Counted from the first letter of the stretch, positions 34,981 to 44,707 are shown. The stretch is DNA of 64,000 nt from CAYONZ01 sp964405465 (GCA_964405465.1 CAYONZ010000010.1:1-64000), one strand, 5' to 3'. The notes: generated from the letters alone by a model not told the origin. A program made the numbers and translations.

Positions 34981-36377
34981 CGCACACCTTCACAGGGCGA
35001 AATCGGCGCCTTCAAATCATAGGTACCTAATGGAAAGATTAAGGCCAAGTCCCGACAACTCTGCAAAAGTCCTCGCTGCTCGGCCAACTTGATCCTTTGA
35101 AACATTGGCGAAAAAATTGAATTCGGCGAAATAAATTCTGTCGCATACTGAGAAACCATATTTCCTGAAACGTCTTTGAGTGAATCAATTAACGCTTTTG
35201 CCACAATCAACCGAGCTTGCTCTGATTCCACTCCCGCGGACTCCATGTTCTTTACAATACGCCGAAAGAATCGAGCGTACCGCGTTCCCAAATCATATGA
35301 AAGAGCCCGTCGCTCTTCAGGTCGATCCACAGAGGCCACTGAAAGCTTTAAAATATTTATTTCTGGAATTCCAAATATCTCTCCATCAAGTCGCCGTCTC
35401 TCACTTGCAAAACTCAAGGATCGACCAACAAAATCATCGTCCACTGAATAGATCCAACCCCAAAAATCTGCAAATCCTTCGTTCATCCCTGCAACAATAA
35501 ATTCATTGAACGTCGCTTCCGAAACCATTGCCCCTCGATCATCAGGCACTGGCTTGATTTCAGAATGTACCGATTTGTCTACCAGAGGAGGTGGCGGCTC
35601 TTTGCTATCATTTTTGGCTTTTGCAGTTTTCTTTTTTATTTTGAGCTTCACATTTTCGACATCAAACATGGTTCGCGGAAGGCGAATTCGGTCATCACCG
35701 TCAAAATGTTCCGCCACTTCTTGCGAAACATAGAGAGCGGACGTCGTATTTTGTTTAGCAAGTTCTTTGAGAAGTGGATTTATCAAAAGCCGCTGAAAAA
35801 CCGCATGAAAATGTTCATGCGCTAAAACTCCAGCGTTGATCGAAATCGGCAAACCGGTATTGGTATATGGCACAATCAAAAGAGCATCATATTGCCCAAC
35901 ATAGAGAGCATTGTTTTTTTTCAAATCGCTGTTCGGTACATTCAAATCAACGCTCACGCCAACTTTAAGTGGAAGCGACAACAAATCGGCAACGCCTACC
36001 TTTTGATCGAGATCCAACAGTCGCTCCTGATGGGCAATCACCACCACACTCTGCATGGTCACAAAGTCTGCGGGCACCATGACTCCGCCCTTCAACTTTG
36101 CATATCGTCCCACAGGAGTCGTTGACTCTAAGCCCTTAACCCCTCGGCCTGGATTCACCAAAATTTCGACCTTAGAACCGCGCAAGGCCTCAGGCTCCGT
36201 CAGTGAATCAATTCGCACTCGGGTGAGACGGTAATCTCCACCACTGGTCGGCCAGGGGATCTGGTATTCTGTCGCTCCGTCATAGGCGGATTTCGAACAG
36301 CCCATCACTCCGAGAATAACCACACATGTCTGAAGCACGATCCATCGTCTTGCAGCAAATAGCTTTTGAATTTGCAT
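34977..36377 (-). CDS. Lipoprotein with HExxH motif, putative metallopeptidase
   Basis: A 466-residue putative lipoprotein (lipobox VMGC, Cys27). Residues about 187-191 form HEHFH within AGVLAHEHFHAVFQ, a zinc-binding HExxH helix. About 110 residues later, NEGFADFWGW (Glu300, Asp304) fits the third ligand of gluzincin-type metallopeptidases. A basic, Lys-rich insert (KLKIKKKTAKAKND) separates the two. No named family is recognised. The ATG at 36377 gives the shortest signal; an ATG at 36395 is an alternative. It precedes the small barrel gene in one operon and is divergent from uvrD. Protease activity is inferred from motifs only. Confidence 0.65.
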   Translation of the reverse strand: MQIQKLFAARRWIVLQTCVVILGVMGCSKSAYDGATEYQIPWPTSGGDYRLTRVRIDSLTEPEALRGSKVEILVNPGRGVKGLESTTPVGRYAKLKGGVMVPADFVTMQSVVVIAHQERLLDLDQKVGVADLLSLPLKVGVSVDLNVPNSDLKKNNALYVGQYDALLIVPYTNTGLPISINAGVLAHEHFHAVFQRLLINPLLKELAKQNTTSALYVSQEVAEHFDGDDRIRLPRTMFDVENVKLKIKKKTAKAKNDSKEPPPPLVDKSVHSEIKPVPDDRGAMVSEATFNEFIVAGMNEGFADFWGWIYSVDDDFVGRSLSFASERRRLDGEIFGIPEINILKLSVASVDRPEERRALSYDLGTRYARFFRRIVKNMESAGVESEQARLIVAKALIDSLKDVSGNMVSQYATEFISPNSIFSPMFQRIKLAEQRGLLQSCRDLALIFPLGTYDLKAPISPCEGVR

Positions 36378-36500
36378 TGAACACTTAACAAACATGCAGG
36401 CCCCATTTATAACGACAAAACAAACCGCCAAAGACACCTCGAAACCGGAAGCAGTTTGCTTTATAGTACAATGCGTCAACTCCTGCAAGGACGGGCTTTT

Positions 36501-38795
36501 ATGGAATCAAATGAATTTTTTTCACAAGGTTTAAATCCGCCCCAAAAACAAGCGGTCAATACGCTCACGGGCCCTCTCCTCATTCTCGCTGGAGCTGGCT
36601 CCGGAAAGACCCGAGTTTTGACCTATCGTACGGCAAATCTCATCGCACAGGGTTTAGCCTCACCGCAAAATATTTTGGCAGTCACTTTTACAAACAAGGC
36701 CGCGCGCGAAATGGAAAGTCGAATTCTTACACTGCTTCGGCAGCTTGAGATTCCGGTTTTTGACAAGATGTGGATCAGCACCTTTCACTCGATCTGTGCA
36801 CGTATTTTACGGGAGCACATTCACCTTCTCGACTACAAACCGTTTTTTGGAATCTACGATTCGTCTGACCAGCTGTCACAAATCAAAAAGGTGCTCAACC
36901 TGCTAAATATTGACGACAAAACATATCCTGCCAAGGGTTTTCAGGCCCGAATCAATCACGCAAAAACTGAAGGCCTTACTCCAGACGCCATCAAACGTCG
37001 CACACATTTGATGGATGCTATGTCGCAACAAGTGTTCGAGCATTACGAACTAGAAATGAAGAAAGCAAACTCACTTGATTTCGCTGACTTGTTATTGAAG
37101 ACACACGAGCTTTTCAAAAACTATCCGGTCGTGCTCGAGGCCTATCAAGACAAATTTAAATTTATAATGGTCGACGAGTACCAAGACACAAATCGAATTC
37201 AATATCTTTTGATTAAGCAGCTGGCCTCAAAAACTCGCAATCTCTGCGTAGTTGGTGACGAAGACCAAAGCATTTACAGTTGGCGAGGCGCTGATATCAC
37301 GAATATTCTGACCTTCGAAAAAGATTTTTCTGAAGCCGTAGTCATCAAGCTCGAACAAAATTATCGTTCCTCACAAACAATTGTTCAGGCCGCATCGGCA
37401 GTGATTCGCAATAACACTCAAAGAAAAGATAAGACTCTTTACACAGAAAATGCATCAGGGGATCCCATTCGAGTCCGTGAAGAGACCAATGAATACGAAG
37501 AGGCTCGATTTGTGGTCAAAGACATTTCAGGCCTCTTGCAGCAAGGTGAGTTCTCAGCAAAAGATATCGCAATATTCTACAGAACAAATGCTCAATCACG
37601 AGTTCTAGAAGAGCAGTTTCGAGTGATGAATATTCCCTATCGTCTCGTTGGCGGTATAAAGTTCTATGAACGAATGGAGATCAAAGACGTTCTCGGATAT
37701 ATGAAGCTGGCTCTTAATCCTGGGGACGATATTGCACTTAAACGCATCATCAACACGCCAGTCAGAGGTATCGGCAAAACTACCGTTGAACGAATTGAGG
37801 ATTATGCCGGAGGCCGCAAGATCAGCATGTTCGAAGCACTTCCACAGATGATCGATCAACGCGAGTTTGGCACCGGCCCAACACGAAAGCTTCGTGAATT
37901 TTGGAATCTCGTTGAAAAAATTCGCGAGAACGCACAGAAATTGACGCTTCATGAGTTCTATCTTTCGATATTGGATCTGACTCAATATGTACAAAAACTC
38001 AAAGAAGAAGATACTCCTGAGGCCGACTCAAGAATCGAAAACTTAGAAGAATTCGATAACGCCATTTCAAAATTCTGTGAAGAGCGGGGCGAAGAAGCCA
38101 CACTGCAAAGTTTCCTTGAAGAGATGTCGCTCGTATCTGACGTTGATGACCTTGATGAGAATGCCGAAGCTGTAACGATGATGACTCTGCATATATCCAA
38201 GGGTTTAGAATATCCGATCGTCTACATCGTCGGCCTCGAGGAGGGATTGTTTCCAAGTGGACGGTCAACCGATAGTGAAGATCCCACTGAGATCGAAGAG
38301 GAGCGCCGCTTAGCTTATGTTGGTATGACTCGCGCAGAGAAACAGCTCACACTCACCTATGCACGCACTCGACGGGTCTGGGGAGCCGAGCAGTTCAATC
38401 CCCCTAGTCGCTTTCTCAAAGAAATTCCGGCACAGTATGTGGCCCAACAAAGCTCTATGGGACGACCACGCTTTGTGCAAAATGCAGCCGCTCGCCTGGA
38501 CTCATCGAACGACTACGATTTCGATACTCCACGAAACTCTAAACCATGGAACAAATCCAACGCATTCGCCACAGACAAAATGCCTAACTATGAAGACTTC
38601 AATGATGACACTCCAAATGAGGCCAGTGCTCAGCCCAGTCTAAAAAAGGGTAACCGAGTGAGACATCCATCTTATGGAGTCGGGTCCGTTCTTGAAATTG
38701 AAGGCAGTGGTGACAATATGAAAGTCAGCGTGGTTTTCAATGACCGAACTGTAAAAAAATTCGTGGTCAAATATGCACGTCTTGAAATGGTGTGA
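36501..38795 (+). CDS. uvrD: UvrD/PcrA-type superfamily 1 DNA helicase
   Basis: 3'-5' DNA helicase of repair and replication-fork processing. The 764 residues carry Walker A AGAGSGKT, motif Ia (VTFTNKAAREM), Walker B VDEYQDTN, motif III (VGDEDQSIYSWRGAD), motif V/VI (TLHISKGLEYPIVYIVGLEEGLFP and RLAYVGMTRAE). The end KGNRVRHPSYGVGSVLEIEGSGDNMKVSVVF is the C-terminal Tudor-like domain of PcrA/UvrD that contacts RNA polymerase. The ATG at 36501 has AAGGA upstream. Whether it is closer to PcrA or UvrD is not settled. Confidence 0.95.
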   Translation: MESNEFFSQGLNPPQKQAVNTLTGPLLILAGAGSGKTRVLTYRTANLIAQGLASPQNILAVTFTNKAAREMESRILTLLRQLEIPVFDKMWISTFHSICARILREHIHLLDYKPFFGIYDSSDQLSQIKKVLNLLNIDDKTYPAKGFQARINHAKTEGLTPDAIKRRTHLMDAMSQQVFEHYELEMKKANSLDFADLLLKTHELFKNYPVVLEAYQDKFKFIMVDEYQDTNRIQYLLIKQLASKTRNLCVVGDEDQSIYSWRGADITNILTFEKDFSEAVVIKLEQNYRSSQTIVQAASAVIRNNTQRKDKTLYTENASGDPIRVREETNEYEEARFVVKDISGLLQQGEFSAKDIAIFYRTNAQSRVLEEQFRVMNIPYRLVGGIKFYERMEIKDVLGYMKLALNPGDDIALKRIINTPVRGIGKTTVERIEDYAGGRKISMFEALPQMIDQREFGTGPTRKLREFWNLVEKIRENAQKLTLHEFYLSILDLTQYVQKLKEEDTPEADSRIENLEEFDNAISKFCEERGEEATLQSFLEEMSLVSDVDDLDENAEAVTMMTLHISKGLEYPIVYIVGLEEGLFPSGRSTDSEDPTEIEEERRLAYVGMTRAEKQLTLTYARTRRVWGAEQFNPPSRFLKEIPAQYVAQQSSMGRPRFVQNAAARLDSSNDYDFDTPRNSKPWNKSNAFATDKMPNYEDFNDDTPNEASAQPSLKKGNRVRHPSYGVGSVLEIEGSGDNMKVSVVFNDRTVKKFVVKYARLEMV

Positions 38796-38864
38796 GCGAA
38801 ATCAATGTCTCCGCATACTCGGGACTGTTCTCACTTACCCAGCCATACCCAACCCAGCTGAGAC

Positions 38865-40070
38865 TCAAGATGTTTTCAGCTTGGCATTTTTAAGAGATTC
38901 CCATTCCTCAAGGTATAGTGAATAATCCTTGGGTTTTTGAATCTCGGCAAGAGGCGGACTGATATAGGCACATTCAACGCCATCCCAACCTCGAAATTTT
39001 CGCACACGATCTTGGTGCTCGATTTGAAAATTGGGTACCAAAGAAGCCTTGCCTCCACCGTCTGGTATATCGAGCGAAAGAGTCGGCATGGCCAGGCCAG
39101 AAAGGTTACCCCAAAGTTCTTTTTGAATTTCGAGCGAGTCTTCAACCGAAGTTCGCAAATGATCTGTGCCTTGTGAGGGGTCACACTGAAACATATAGTA
39201 GGGCTTTACCCGCAAGAAAAGAAGTCGTCGCGAAAGTGCCTGTACAATTGCAGCATGATTGTTTACCCCATTTAAGAGAACCATTTGATTCATGACAGGT
39301 AAACCATGGTCTACCAGTAAATTCAGCGCCTCTGCCGCCTGCGCAGTCAACTCGCGAGGATGATTGAAATGAGTCATCATAAAAACCGGGTTTGCTTTCC
39401 GCAAAACTTGCACCAACTCAGATGTGATTCGCATCGGACAAACAACTGGCATTCGAGTGCCAATACGGATGATCTCTATGTGATCGATTGATCGAAGATC
39501 GGTCAACACTCGATTAAGCTGCGAATCTGACAAAGTGAGTGGATCTCCACCAGAGAGAATCACCTCACGAAGCCCAGTGGTTTTTCGAAAATAAGAAAGC
39601 GCCTGATCATACTCCGAAGTTTTCACAAAGGCCTGATCGGACGCGGTGAAGTGCTTTCTGGTACAGTACCTGCAATAAACGCTACAAGTGTCAGTCACCA
39701 GAAACAAAGCGCGATCAGGATAACGATGAATCACTCTGGGGGCCGGATTGTTTAGGCGTTCGCCCAACGGATCAAGCAACTGCTGATGACCAGCGGAGAG
39801 CTCTTGACGGGACGGCATCAATATTTTGCGAATTGGATCAGCAGCATCATCAACCGAGGCCAATGAAGCATAATAAGGAGTCGTGCGAATTTGAAATATT
39901 TTGCCTTCGCCTTCAAAGCCACAACTCTCTTCATCAGACAAAATAAAGTGTTGGGAAAAATCTTGTCTCGTTTTGAGACAACGTCGCATTTGCCAAGCCC
40001 AATCGTGCCACTCATGAGGTTGAACTGAGAATGTTTTTAATGGCGACAATAAATCATAACGAAGTTTCAT
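38865..40070 (-). CDS. kamA: KamA-family lysine 2,3-aminomutase (radical SAM)
   Basis: Radical SAM, PLP-dependent aminomutase. The 401 residues contain EWHDWAWQMR (family N-terminal motif), the [4Fe-4S] site CSVYCRYCTRKHF (CxxxCxxC), VILSGGDPL, HFNHPREL and the PLP-lysine region DIPDGGGKA. These fit KamA (lysine to beta-lysine) or the EpmB branch, which acts on elongation factor P. No efp or epmA gene is adjacent. The ATG at 40070 is preferred because the homology begins near it; the frame is open to a TTG at 40262 but that extension lacks family features. No strong ribosome-binding site is seen, so the start is uncertain. Confidence 0.88.
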   Translation of the reverse strand: MKLRYDLLSPLKTFSVQPHEWHDWAWQMRRCLKTRQDFSQHFILSDEESCGFEGEGKIFQIRTTPYYASLASVDDAADPIRKILMPSRQELSAGHQQLLDPLGERLNNPAPRVIHRYPDRALFLVTDTCSVYCRYCTRKHFTASDQAFVKTSEYDQALSYFRKTTGLREVILSGGDPLTLSDSQLNRVLTDLRSIDHIEIIRIGTRMPVVCPMRITSELVQVLRKANPVFMMTHFNHPRELTAQAAEALNLLVDHGLPVMNQMVLLNGVNNHAAIVQALSRRLLFLRVKPYYMFQCDPSQGTDHLRTSVEDSLEIQKELWGNLSGLAMPTLSLDIPDGGGKASLVPNFQIEHQDRVRKFRGWDGVECAYISPPLAEIQKPKDYSLYLEEWESLKNAKLKTS

Positions 40071-40477
40071 GTGGCCGCCAACTAACCAAGGATTCACGGG
40101 CATTTCAAGTATTGATTGTGAACGTGCTTTCGGGCGACCGACCACCCAACTACATAAACTGAAAGCCTTTTGGATTTTGCGTTCATCTGAAGACTGGTGT
40201 TGCCCGACACAAATGCGCCGGTTTTGCGCGAGCTCCTCTGTCGATTCATACGGCAATCGCAAGTCCTTGATTCTTGGGTCAGTTTTCTGGCTCCGTCCCC
40301 CGAGTCTCCAGAACTTCGGCAGCTGCCGAACTTTTTGACGATTGAGATTAGGACAAATACCTCAACAAAATCAATATGTTAAATAGTAGGGCCCATTGGC
40401 TCGAGAAGGCCCATTTCTTGGACTAGTAAAAGTTGACCTGGAAGGTCGTGTGCGACTTTGTCGCAGAGGAGGATCAA

Positions 40478-42319
40478 ATGAAACCAGTAAATAACCGCCA
40501 ATTTTTTCTTACGGCGTCTTTGTTGATGGCACTCGCTGCCAATATCAGCTGGGACCAAGTAGGACTCGTGAAAGTAGCCGTGAGCACCCCGACAGTGGTG
40601 TCACTCAGCCTTTCCTCAAACCGTGACCCCGCAGCCAACGAGCCAAAACCAGCCGAGGCCAATGCTGTTAAACCTAAGAAAAAGAAGGCTAAAAAACAGA
40701 CTAGAAATTCTCAAGCCAGTGCCGATGCGAAAGCCGAGGAGTTAGCCAAAAAAGAAGAGGCTCTCAAAGCAAAAGAAGCAGAGTTGGCCGCAAAAGAAGC
40801 CAAGCTTGCCAAGCCAGCGCAAGAGGGCAACTCAGAAAACAATATTTCAATCTGTGGGCATGACGGTAAAGTCGCTCTGAAACAAGGTGAAAAGAACACG
40901 CAATTTACTCTCGATGTTTCATCTTGCACCAACGGAACTTGCGACAAAAAAACAATTGGTGGATCATTTGATCAAAAAGTAGAAAGCATAACGGACTTGG
41001 TGAAAAAAGCTGTGCAGGCTTCTGTTGCCAAAGACCCACGTTTTCAAGAGTTCTGCAAAAATGAAATAAAGGTCAATGTTGCAGACAATGAAAAACCGAC
41101 CGAGAAAAAACAGGAGTTGAATCTCACTTGTAAATTCGACCAAGAGCTTCCTGATGTAAAAAGAAAACTCGACGCGACTGAACGCCTAAAGTGTCTCAGC
41201 GCCTCACTTGAAAAAGCGACAGACAAAAAAGGCAATCGAAAAGACGAAGAAATTCGTGGCATCCTTTTTACTATCGCCCGCAACGCTAAAGAGGCCATGC
41301 GCGAATGTGTAAAGCAAGCCATTGGCACAGACTCTGGTGATGCAGATCGTGAAAAACTAAAAGACTGCCGCGATGAAGCCGATTCATTCAAAGACTCTTT
41401 TGAGGTCGCATGCAGTGACGACAGCACAAAATGCACCAAGGCTGCAAAAGAAATCACCGCCTACACTCATGGTATCAACTTCGAGCAACAATCACTTCAG
41501 GGCCAGCTGGATTTGAACTCTATGAGCCAACGCTTTGAACAAGCCAAAGCCCAGGTAGAAAACGCGCAACTCGCCTATCAAACATTTCCCAACTTCACGA
41601 ACAGCACTCGCCTCATGCAGGCCCAGTGGAATCTGAGCAACCTCTCGAACCGTTTAGGTCTGAGTGCGAATCAAACCTATACTAAAGTTGCCAACGCCTA
41701 CTCGAACTTTCTAACAAAAGACGCAAGTATTTTACCAGCCACCGACTCAGCACAGTTCAAAGCTGATTACGAAGCCTTCACAGCTTACTACAAAGGCCTG
41801 CCGTATGCTGGCGATATCCGTATGGCTGACGATATTGCACAAGGTTCTAACATAAATTCAGGAGTGCAATTGACTCAACAGCAAGCCTCGGATGTTTGGG
41901 CAGCACGCTCACACAACCAGCGGAGTGGTAACTACGGAAACCTCGGAACAACTTTGCCAAGCATCTCCACACCATCTTCAATAATCAATAACAATGGTGG
42001 GCAGCGTACGTTTGTATCTCCAGCAAGTGCGAGTTGGACTCCCAATACAAGTTTTGCAAGCAATCAATTCAGCAATGTAGGTCGCGCCTTTGGTCAAACC
42101 AACTTTGCTATGGGCAACACTTCAGCCTTTAATAACAACGGAACCTGTAACACCAGTGGTAATGCTTTCCGATTTGGAAACGGCTTAACTGCGGGATGCA
42201 GCCTAACTGGCGCATCATTCAACACCGGAAATAATTTTATGAACAACCGATTTCTCACAACCGGTGCATCAACACCGGTTTCAACAGGTTCACGATCTTT
42301 CGGTGGAAGTGGATCGTGA
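40478..42319 (+). CDS. Secreted coiled-coil and Asn/Ser-rich protein, unknown
   Basis: A 613-residue exported protein. It has a signal peptide (FFLTASLLMALAANISW), then a Lys/Ala/Glu-rich coiled-coil segment (residues about 65-115) and a Cys-containing domain (ICGHDGKVALKQG, CTNGTCDKK, CSDDSTKC). A second helical region follows, and a C-terminal Asn/Ser/Thr/Phe/Gly-rich low-complexity tail covers about 490-613. AGAGGAGGATCAA before the ATG is an excellent ribosome-binding site. A terminator follows. Overall plan resembles the protein at 10832 (signal, Cys region, Asn-rich tail), but clear homology was not found by eye. Confidence 0.7.
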   Translation: MKPVNNRQFFLTASLLMALAANISWDQVGLVKVAVSTPTVVSLSLSSNRDPAANEPKPAEANAVKPKKKKAKKQTRNSQASADAKAEELAKKEEALKAKEAELAAKEAKLAKPAQEGNSENNISICGHDGKVALKQGEKNTQFTLDVSSCTNGTCDKKTIGGSFDQKVESITDLVKKAVQASVAKDPRFQEFCKNEIKVNVADNEKPTEKKQELNLTCKFDQELPDVKRKLDATERLKCLSASLEKATDKKGNRKDEEIRGILFTIARNAKEAMRECVKQAIGTDSGDADREKLKDCRDEADSFKDSFEVACSDDSTKCTKAAKEITAYTHGINFEQQSLQGQLDLNSMSQRFEQAKAQVENAQLAYQTFPNFTNSTRLMQAQWNLSNLSNRLGLSANQTYTKVANAYSNFLTKDASILPATDSAQFKADYEAFTAYYKGLPYAGDIRMADDIAQGSNINSGVQLTQQQASDVWAARSHNQRSGNYGNLGTTLPSISTPSSIINNNGGQRTFVSPASASWTPNTSFASNQFSNVGRAFGQTNFAMGNTSAFNNNGTCNTSGNAFRFGNGLTAGCSLTGASFNTGNNFMNNRFLTTGASTPVSTGSRSFGGSGS

Positions 42320-42358
42320 TTCTATAAATAACTTAAATTTAGTTCCTTGATCACCCTC

Positions 42359-42380
42359 AGCAGGCCACGAAGGCCTGCTT
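42359..42380 (+). terminator. Intrinsic terminator
   Basis: Eight-pair stem AGCAGGCC/GGCCTGCT with loop ACGAA, followed by TTCT, 39 bases after the stop of the gene at 40478. Confidence 0.75.
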
Positions 42381-42405
42381 TCTGTGTTTGACCCATCCCC
42401 ACCCT

Positions 42406-42435
42406 AAAAAAAACCGGGGGGATTTCTCCCCCCGG
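42406..42435 (-). terminator. Strong intrinsic terminator for the porin-like gene
   Basis: Eight-pair GC stem CCGGGGGG/CCCCCCGG with a six-base loop (42414-42435). On the minus strand it is followed by eight T residues (the A-run 42406-42413). It lies 77 bases beyond the stop of the gene at 42513. Confidence 0.9.
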
Positions 42436-42512
42436 GGCCCTGCTCCGCCATCCTGCGGGATGCAAATCAAGTTGTTCTCAAGCTGCTATCAATGTTGTCG
42501 TACAAGATGCGA

Positions 42513-43961
42513 TTAAAAACTAATGGCGGCCTTGGAACTGATTCCGTAAGCAAATTTATTGTCATAGCCGAGCGTGCCTCCATTGAAGGCCGCACCTGGA
42601 AACAGCAATCCAACCTGATTTACCCAAGTAAATCGATCGTAAGGTTTGTAGGTCAAATTTGCATCGAACTCCATTCCTAGGTTTTTGCTGATGTCATTTC
42701 CAACAAATGGATTTTGATTCAAAATCGCATAGGTCAAAGAACCTCCCCAACTCAACCGATCTTTGATCTGTTGAGAGAAAGAAGGCGAAACATAGAACAC
42801 ATTGCTAATCGCCTCGGTATCCACTTGGGTTGATGCTGAAGTCGATGTATCTCGCACTAAACCGCTGCGCAAAAAATCACCTTTGCCAACTGGATGATTA
42901 AATAACAACATCGCAACATCGTAGTTCTTATTAAAAGCAAACCCCTCATCGATATCCGTTGTTCCAGGATTATCACCGCTGGCAGCTCCTAATTTCAACA
43001 TCCAGTTCCACTTGCCCGATGCTGAAAATGGACTGATCTCAGCAGCAAATCCGTACCCGGCCATGTTGACTTCAGAACCAGCAGCCGTCTTAACTCCAGT
43101 CTTGCCACTCACGAGATCGGCCTCAACTGCCACCTTTAAAAACGAAAGCCTCTGGGTTGCAAACAATCCGACAAACTGGCGAGTGAAGGCATCAGAAAGA
43201 CTGGCTCCTGTCCCTCCAAATCGATCACCACCAACTGGTGCATCGTTCGCCACCTGGGTCGCTTTAGTGATTTCAAAATAGACACCCATACCCAAATCTG
43301 TTTCTGGATTTTCATATTGGTAAAGAAGAGTGTAGGCATCGACATCGTCTTCGTCTCCCAAAGCACCTTCTTCAACTTTACCGATCATTGGCATAACCGT
43401 ATTGTTTCCAAATGAAAATTTGTAAGCGATCGCATCCTGCGTGTCTAGATAGTGATCAAACGATCCATTGCCAGCTTGATGAGTGAGGCCCAAACCAAAT
43501 TGCCTTGGCATTCGACCAACAACCAAAGATCCAAATTCTTGTGACCACTTGGCATAAAGTTGGGAAACTGCCAATCCACCAGAGCGCTGATTGTTTGATA
43601 AAACATTTGAATCAGCAGAATTACTTGAGGCCGTTCGTGCTCCTGTTCGTACACCCGTTCCAAATTTTTGCCCGATTTGTTGATTGGTTCCAAAGATGCT
43701 GTCATTCAAAAGATCAAATCTCCCAAAAATCGTCAGACCATCTGCCGCTATAATTTTAGGTTCTAAAACAAGATGGTGGAGAATATAAGATTTGTCCGAA
43801 TTCGATGAATCAAGCTCAGCATTCTTCACTTTATTTGCTTCTGCCCGATAAGTACCGGTCCAAGTTAAATCGGCCGAGGCCTTTGAAGAGACCAAGACAC
43901 TAGCAAGACCAAACAACAAAATAGCAGACACACTTTTTAACACATTCTTTTGTATCAACAT
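42513..43961 (-). CDS. Porin-like outer-membrane beta-barrel protein
   Basis: A 482-residue protein with a signal peptide (LKSVSAILLFGLASVLVSSKASA). It has long runs of alternating hydrophobic/polar residues, aromatic girdle positions and Gly/Asn-rich turns through to a C-terminal aromatic residue (KAAISF), as in outer-membrane barrels. The strands (LTWTGTYRAEANKV, LTIFGRFDLLND, KWSQEFGSLVVGRMPRQFGLGLTH, FTWVNQVGLLFPGAAF) suggest a 14-18-stranded porin-type channel. The substrate is unknown. The ATG at 43961 has GGAG upstream; two longer starts in frame are weaker. The gene stands alone between two terminators. Confidence 0.8.
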   Translation of the reverse strand: MLIQKNVLKSVSAILLFGLASVLVSSKASADLTWTGTYRAEANKVKNAELDSSNSDKSYILHHLVLEPKIIAADGLTIFGRFDLLNDSIFGTNQQIGQKFGTGVRTGARTASSNSADSNVLSNNQRSGGLAVSQLYAKWSQEFGSLVVGRMPRQFGLGLTHQAGNGSFDHYLDTQDAIAYKFSFGNNTVMPMIGKVEEGALGDEDDVDAYTLLYQYENPETDLGMGVYFEITKATQVANDAPVGGDRFGGTGASLSDAFTRQFVGLFATQRLSFLKVAVEADLVSGKTGVKTAAGSEVNMAGYGFAAEISPFSASGKWNWMLKLGAASGDNPGTTDIDEGFAFNKNYDVAMLLFNHPVGKGDFLRSGLVRDTSTSASTQVDTEAISNVFYVSPSFSQQIKDRLSWGGSLTYAILNQNPFVGNDISKNLGMEFDANLTYKPYDRFTWVNQVGLLFPGAAFNGGTLGYDNKFAYGISSKAAISF

Positions 43962-43977
43962 CAAATTCTCCATAAAC

Positions 43978-44018
43978 AAAAAGCCAGATTCTGCCTTAAT
44001 CAGACATCACCTGGCTTT
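43978..44018 (-). terminator. Intrinsic terminator of the GroES-like operon
   Basis: Minus-strand stem AAAGCCAG/CTGGCTTT with a 23-base loop, followed by a T-rich run. Located 42 bases after the stop of the GroES-fusion gene. Confidence 0.65.
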
Positions 44019-44059
44019 GATTGACAATAGAAATTTCAGTTACCGTAACGTGGGAGCTT

Positions 44060-44707
44060 CTACTTTGCCACCACACCAAGAATCTCTTCTTCGCGAAGCA
44101 ACAGCAAATCCTGACCATCGAGCTCGACACTTGTGCCCGCATATTGTGCAAACATCACTTCGTCTCCCAATTTAACATCAAGTGGACGCAAGTTTCCTTT
44201 TTTACTTCGATGCCCAACACCCACAGCCACGACAACTCCCTGATTGGGTTTTTCAAGTGCGGTATCCGGCAAAATTAATCCACTGCTGGAAACTGCAGAT
44301 GGTGCATTTCTCAAAATCAAAACACGGTCATCAATCGGCTGAAAGAACTGAGCATAATCCAAAGCCCCACGAGTTTTTTTGGCCACAGCTGGCGCTAGGG
44401 GTTTCACTGTTTTCTTGATTCCCGAATTATTCTTTGTGACCTTAGCTTGAACCGCCTTTTTAACTTTAACAGGCTTAGATACCGATTTGGCTCCCTTGAG
44501 CTTCGACGAGCTTGTCGCCTTTGCCACATTGCTCTTAAGTTTTGTCGTTTTCTTTGCAGGAGCTTTAGCAAGAGGTTTCGATTTGGTTTTTACCGAACCT
44601 TTAGATTTCGATTTCAAATTTTTAACGATTTTCTTTGAAGGCGTCTTTTTAGCCGCTACTTTCGCCGCAACTTTCTTCTTCAATTTCACGATCTTTTTAG
44701 TAGCCAC
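44060..44707 (-). CDS. GroES-like co-chaperonin domain with histone-H1-like basic N-terminal tail
   Basis: A 215-residue fusion. Residues about 1-115 are almost all Lys, Ala, Ser, Val and Thr (KLKKKVAAKVAAKKTPSKK, KSKPLAKAPAKKTTKLKS), like bacterial histone-H1/AlgP-type tails. Residues about 120-215 are a complete Cpn10 fold: PIDDRVLILRNAP, SGLILPDTALEKPNQGVVVAVGVGH, KLGDEVMFAQYAGTSVELDGQDLLLLREEEILGVVAK. Normal GroES is 90-100 residues with no tail. No groEL follows. The GTG at 44707, with AGGAG upstream and an 11-base overlap with the preceding gene, is preferred over an ATG 21 bases earlier that lacks a ribosome-binding site. Confidence 0.85.
   Translation of the reverse strand: MATKKIVKLKKKVAAKVAAKKTPSKKIVKNLKSKSKGSVKTKSKPLAKAPAKKTTKLKSNVAKATSSSKLKGAKSVSKPVKVKKAVQAKVTKNNSGIKKTVKPLAPAVAKKTRGALDYAQFFQPIDDRVLILRNAPSAVSSSGLILPDTALEKPNQGVVVAVGVGHRSKKGNLRPLDVKLGDEVMFAQYAGTSVELDGQDLLLLREEEILGVVAK

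Noticed and set aside
40071..40262. N-terminal extension of KamA beginning at TTG 40262
   Set aside because: No ribosome-binding site and no family similarity in the added residues.
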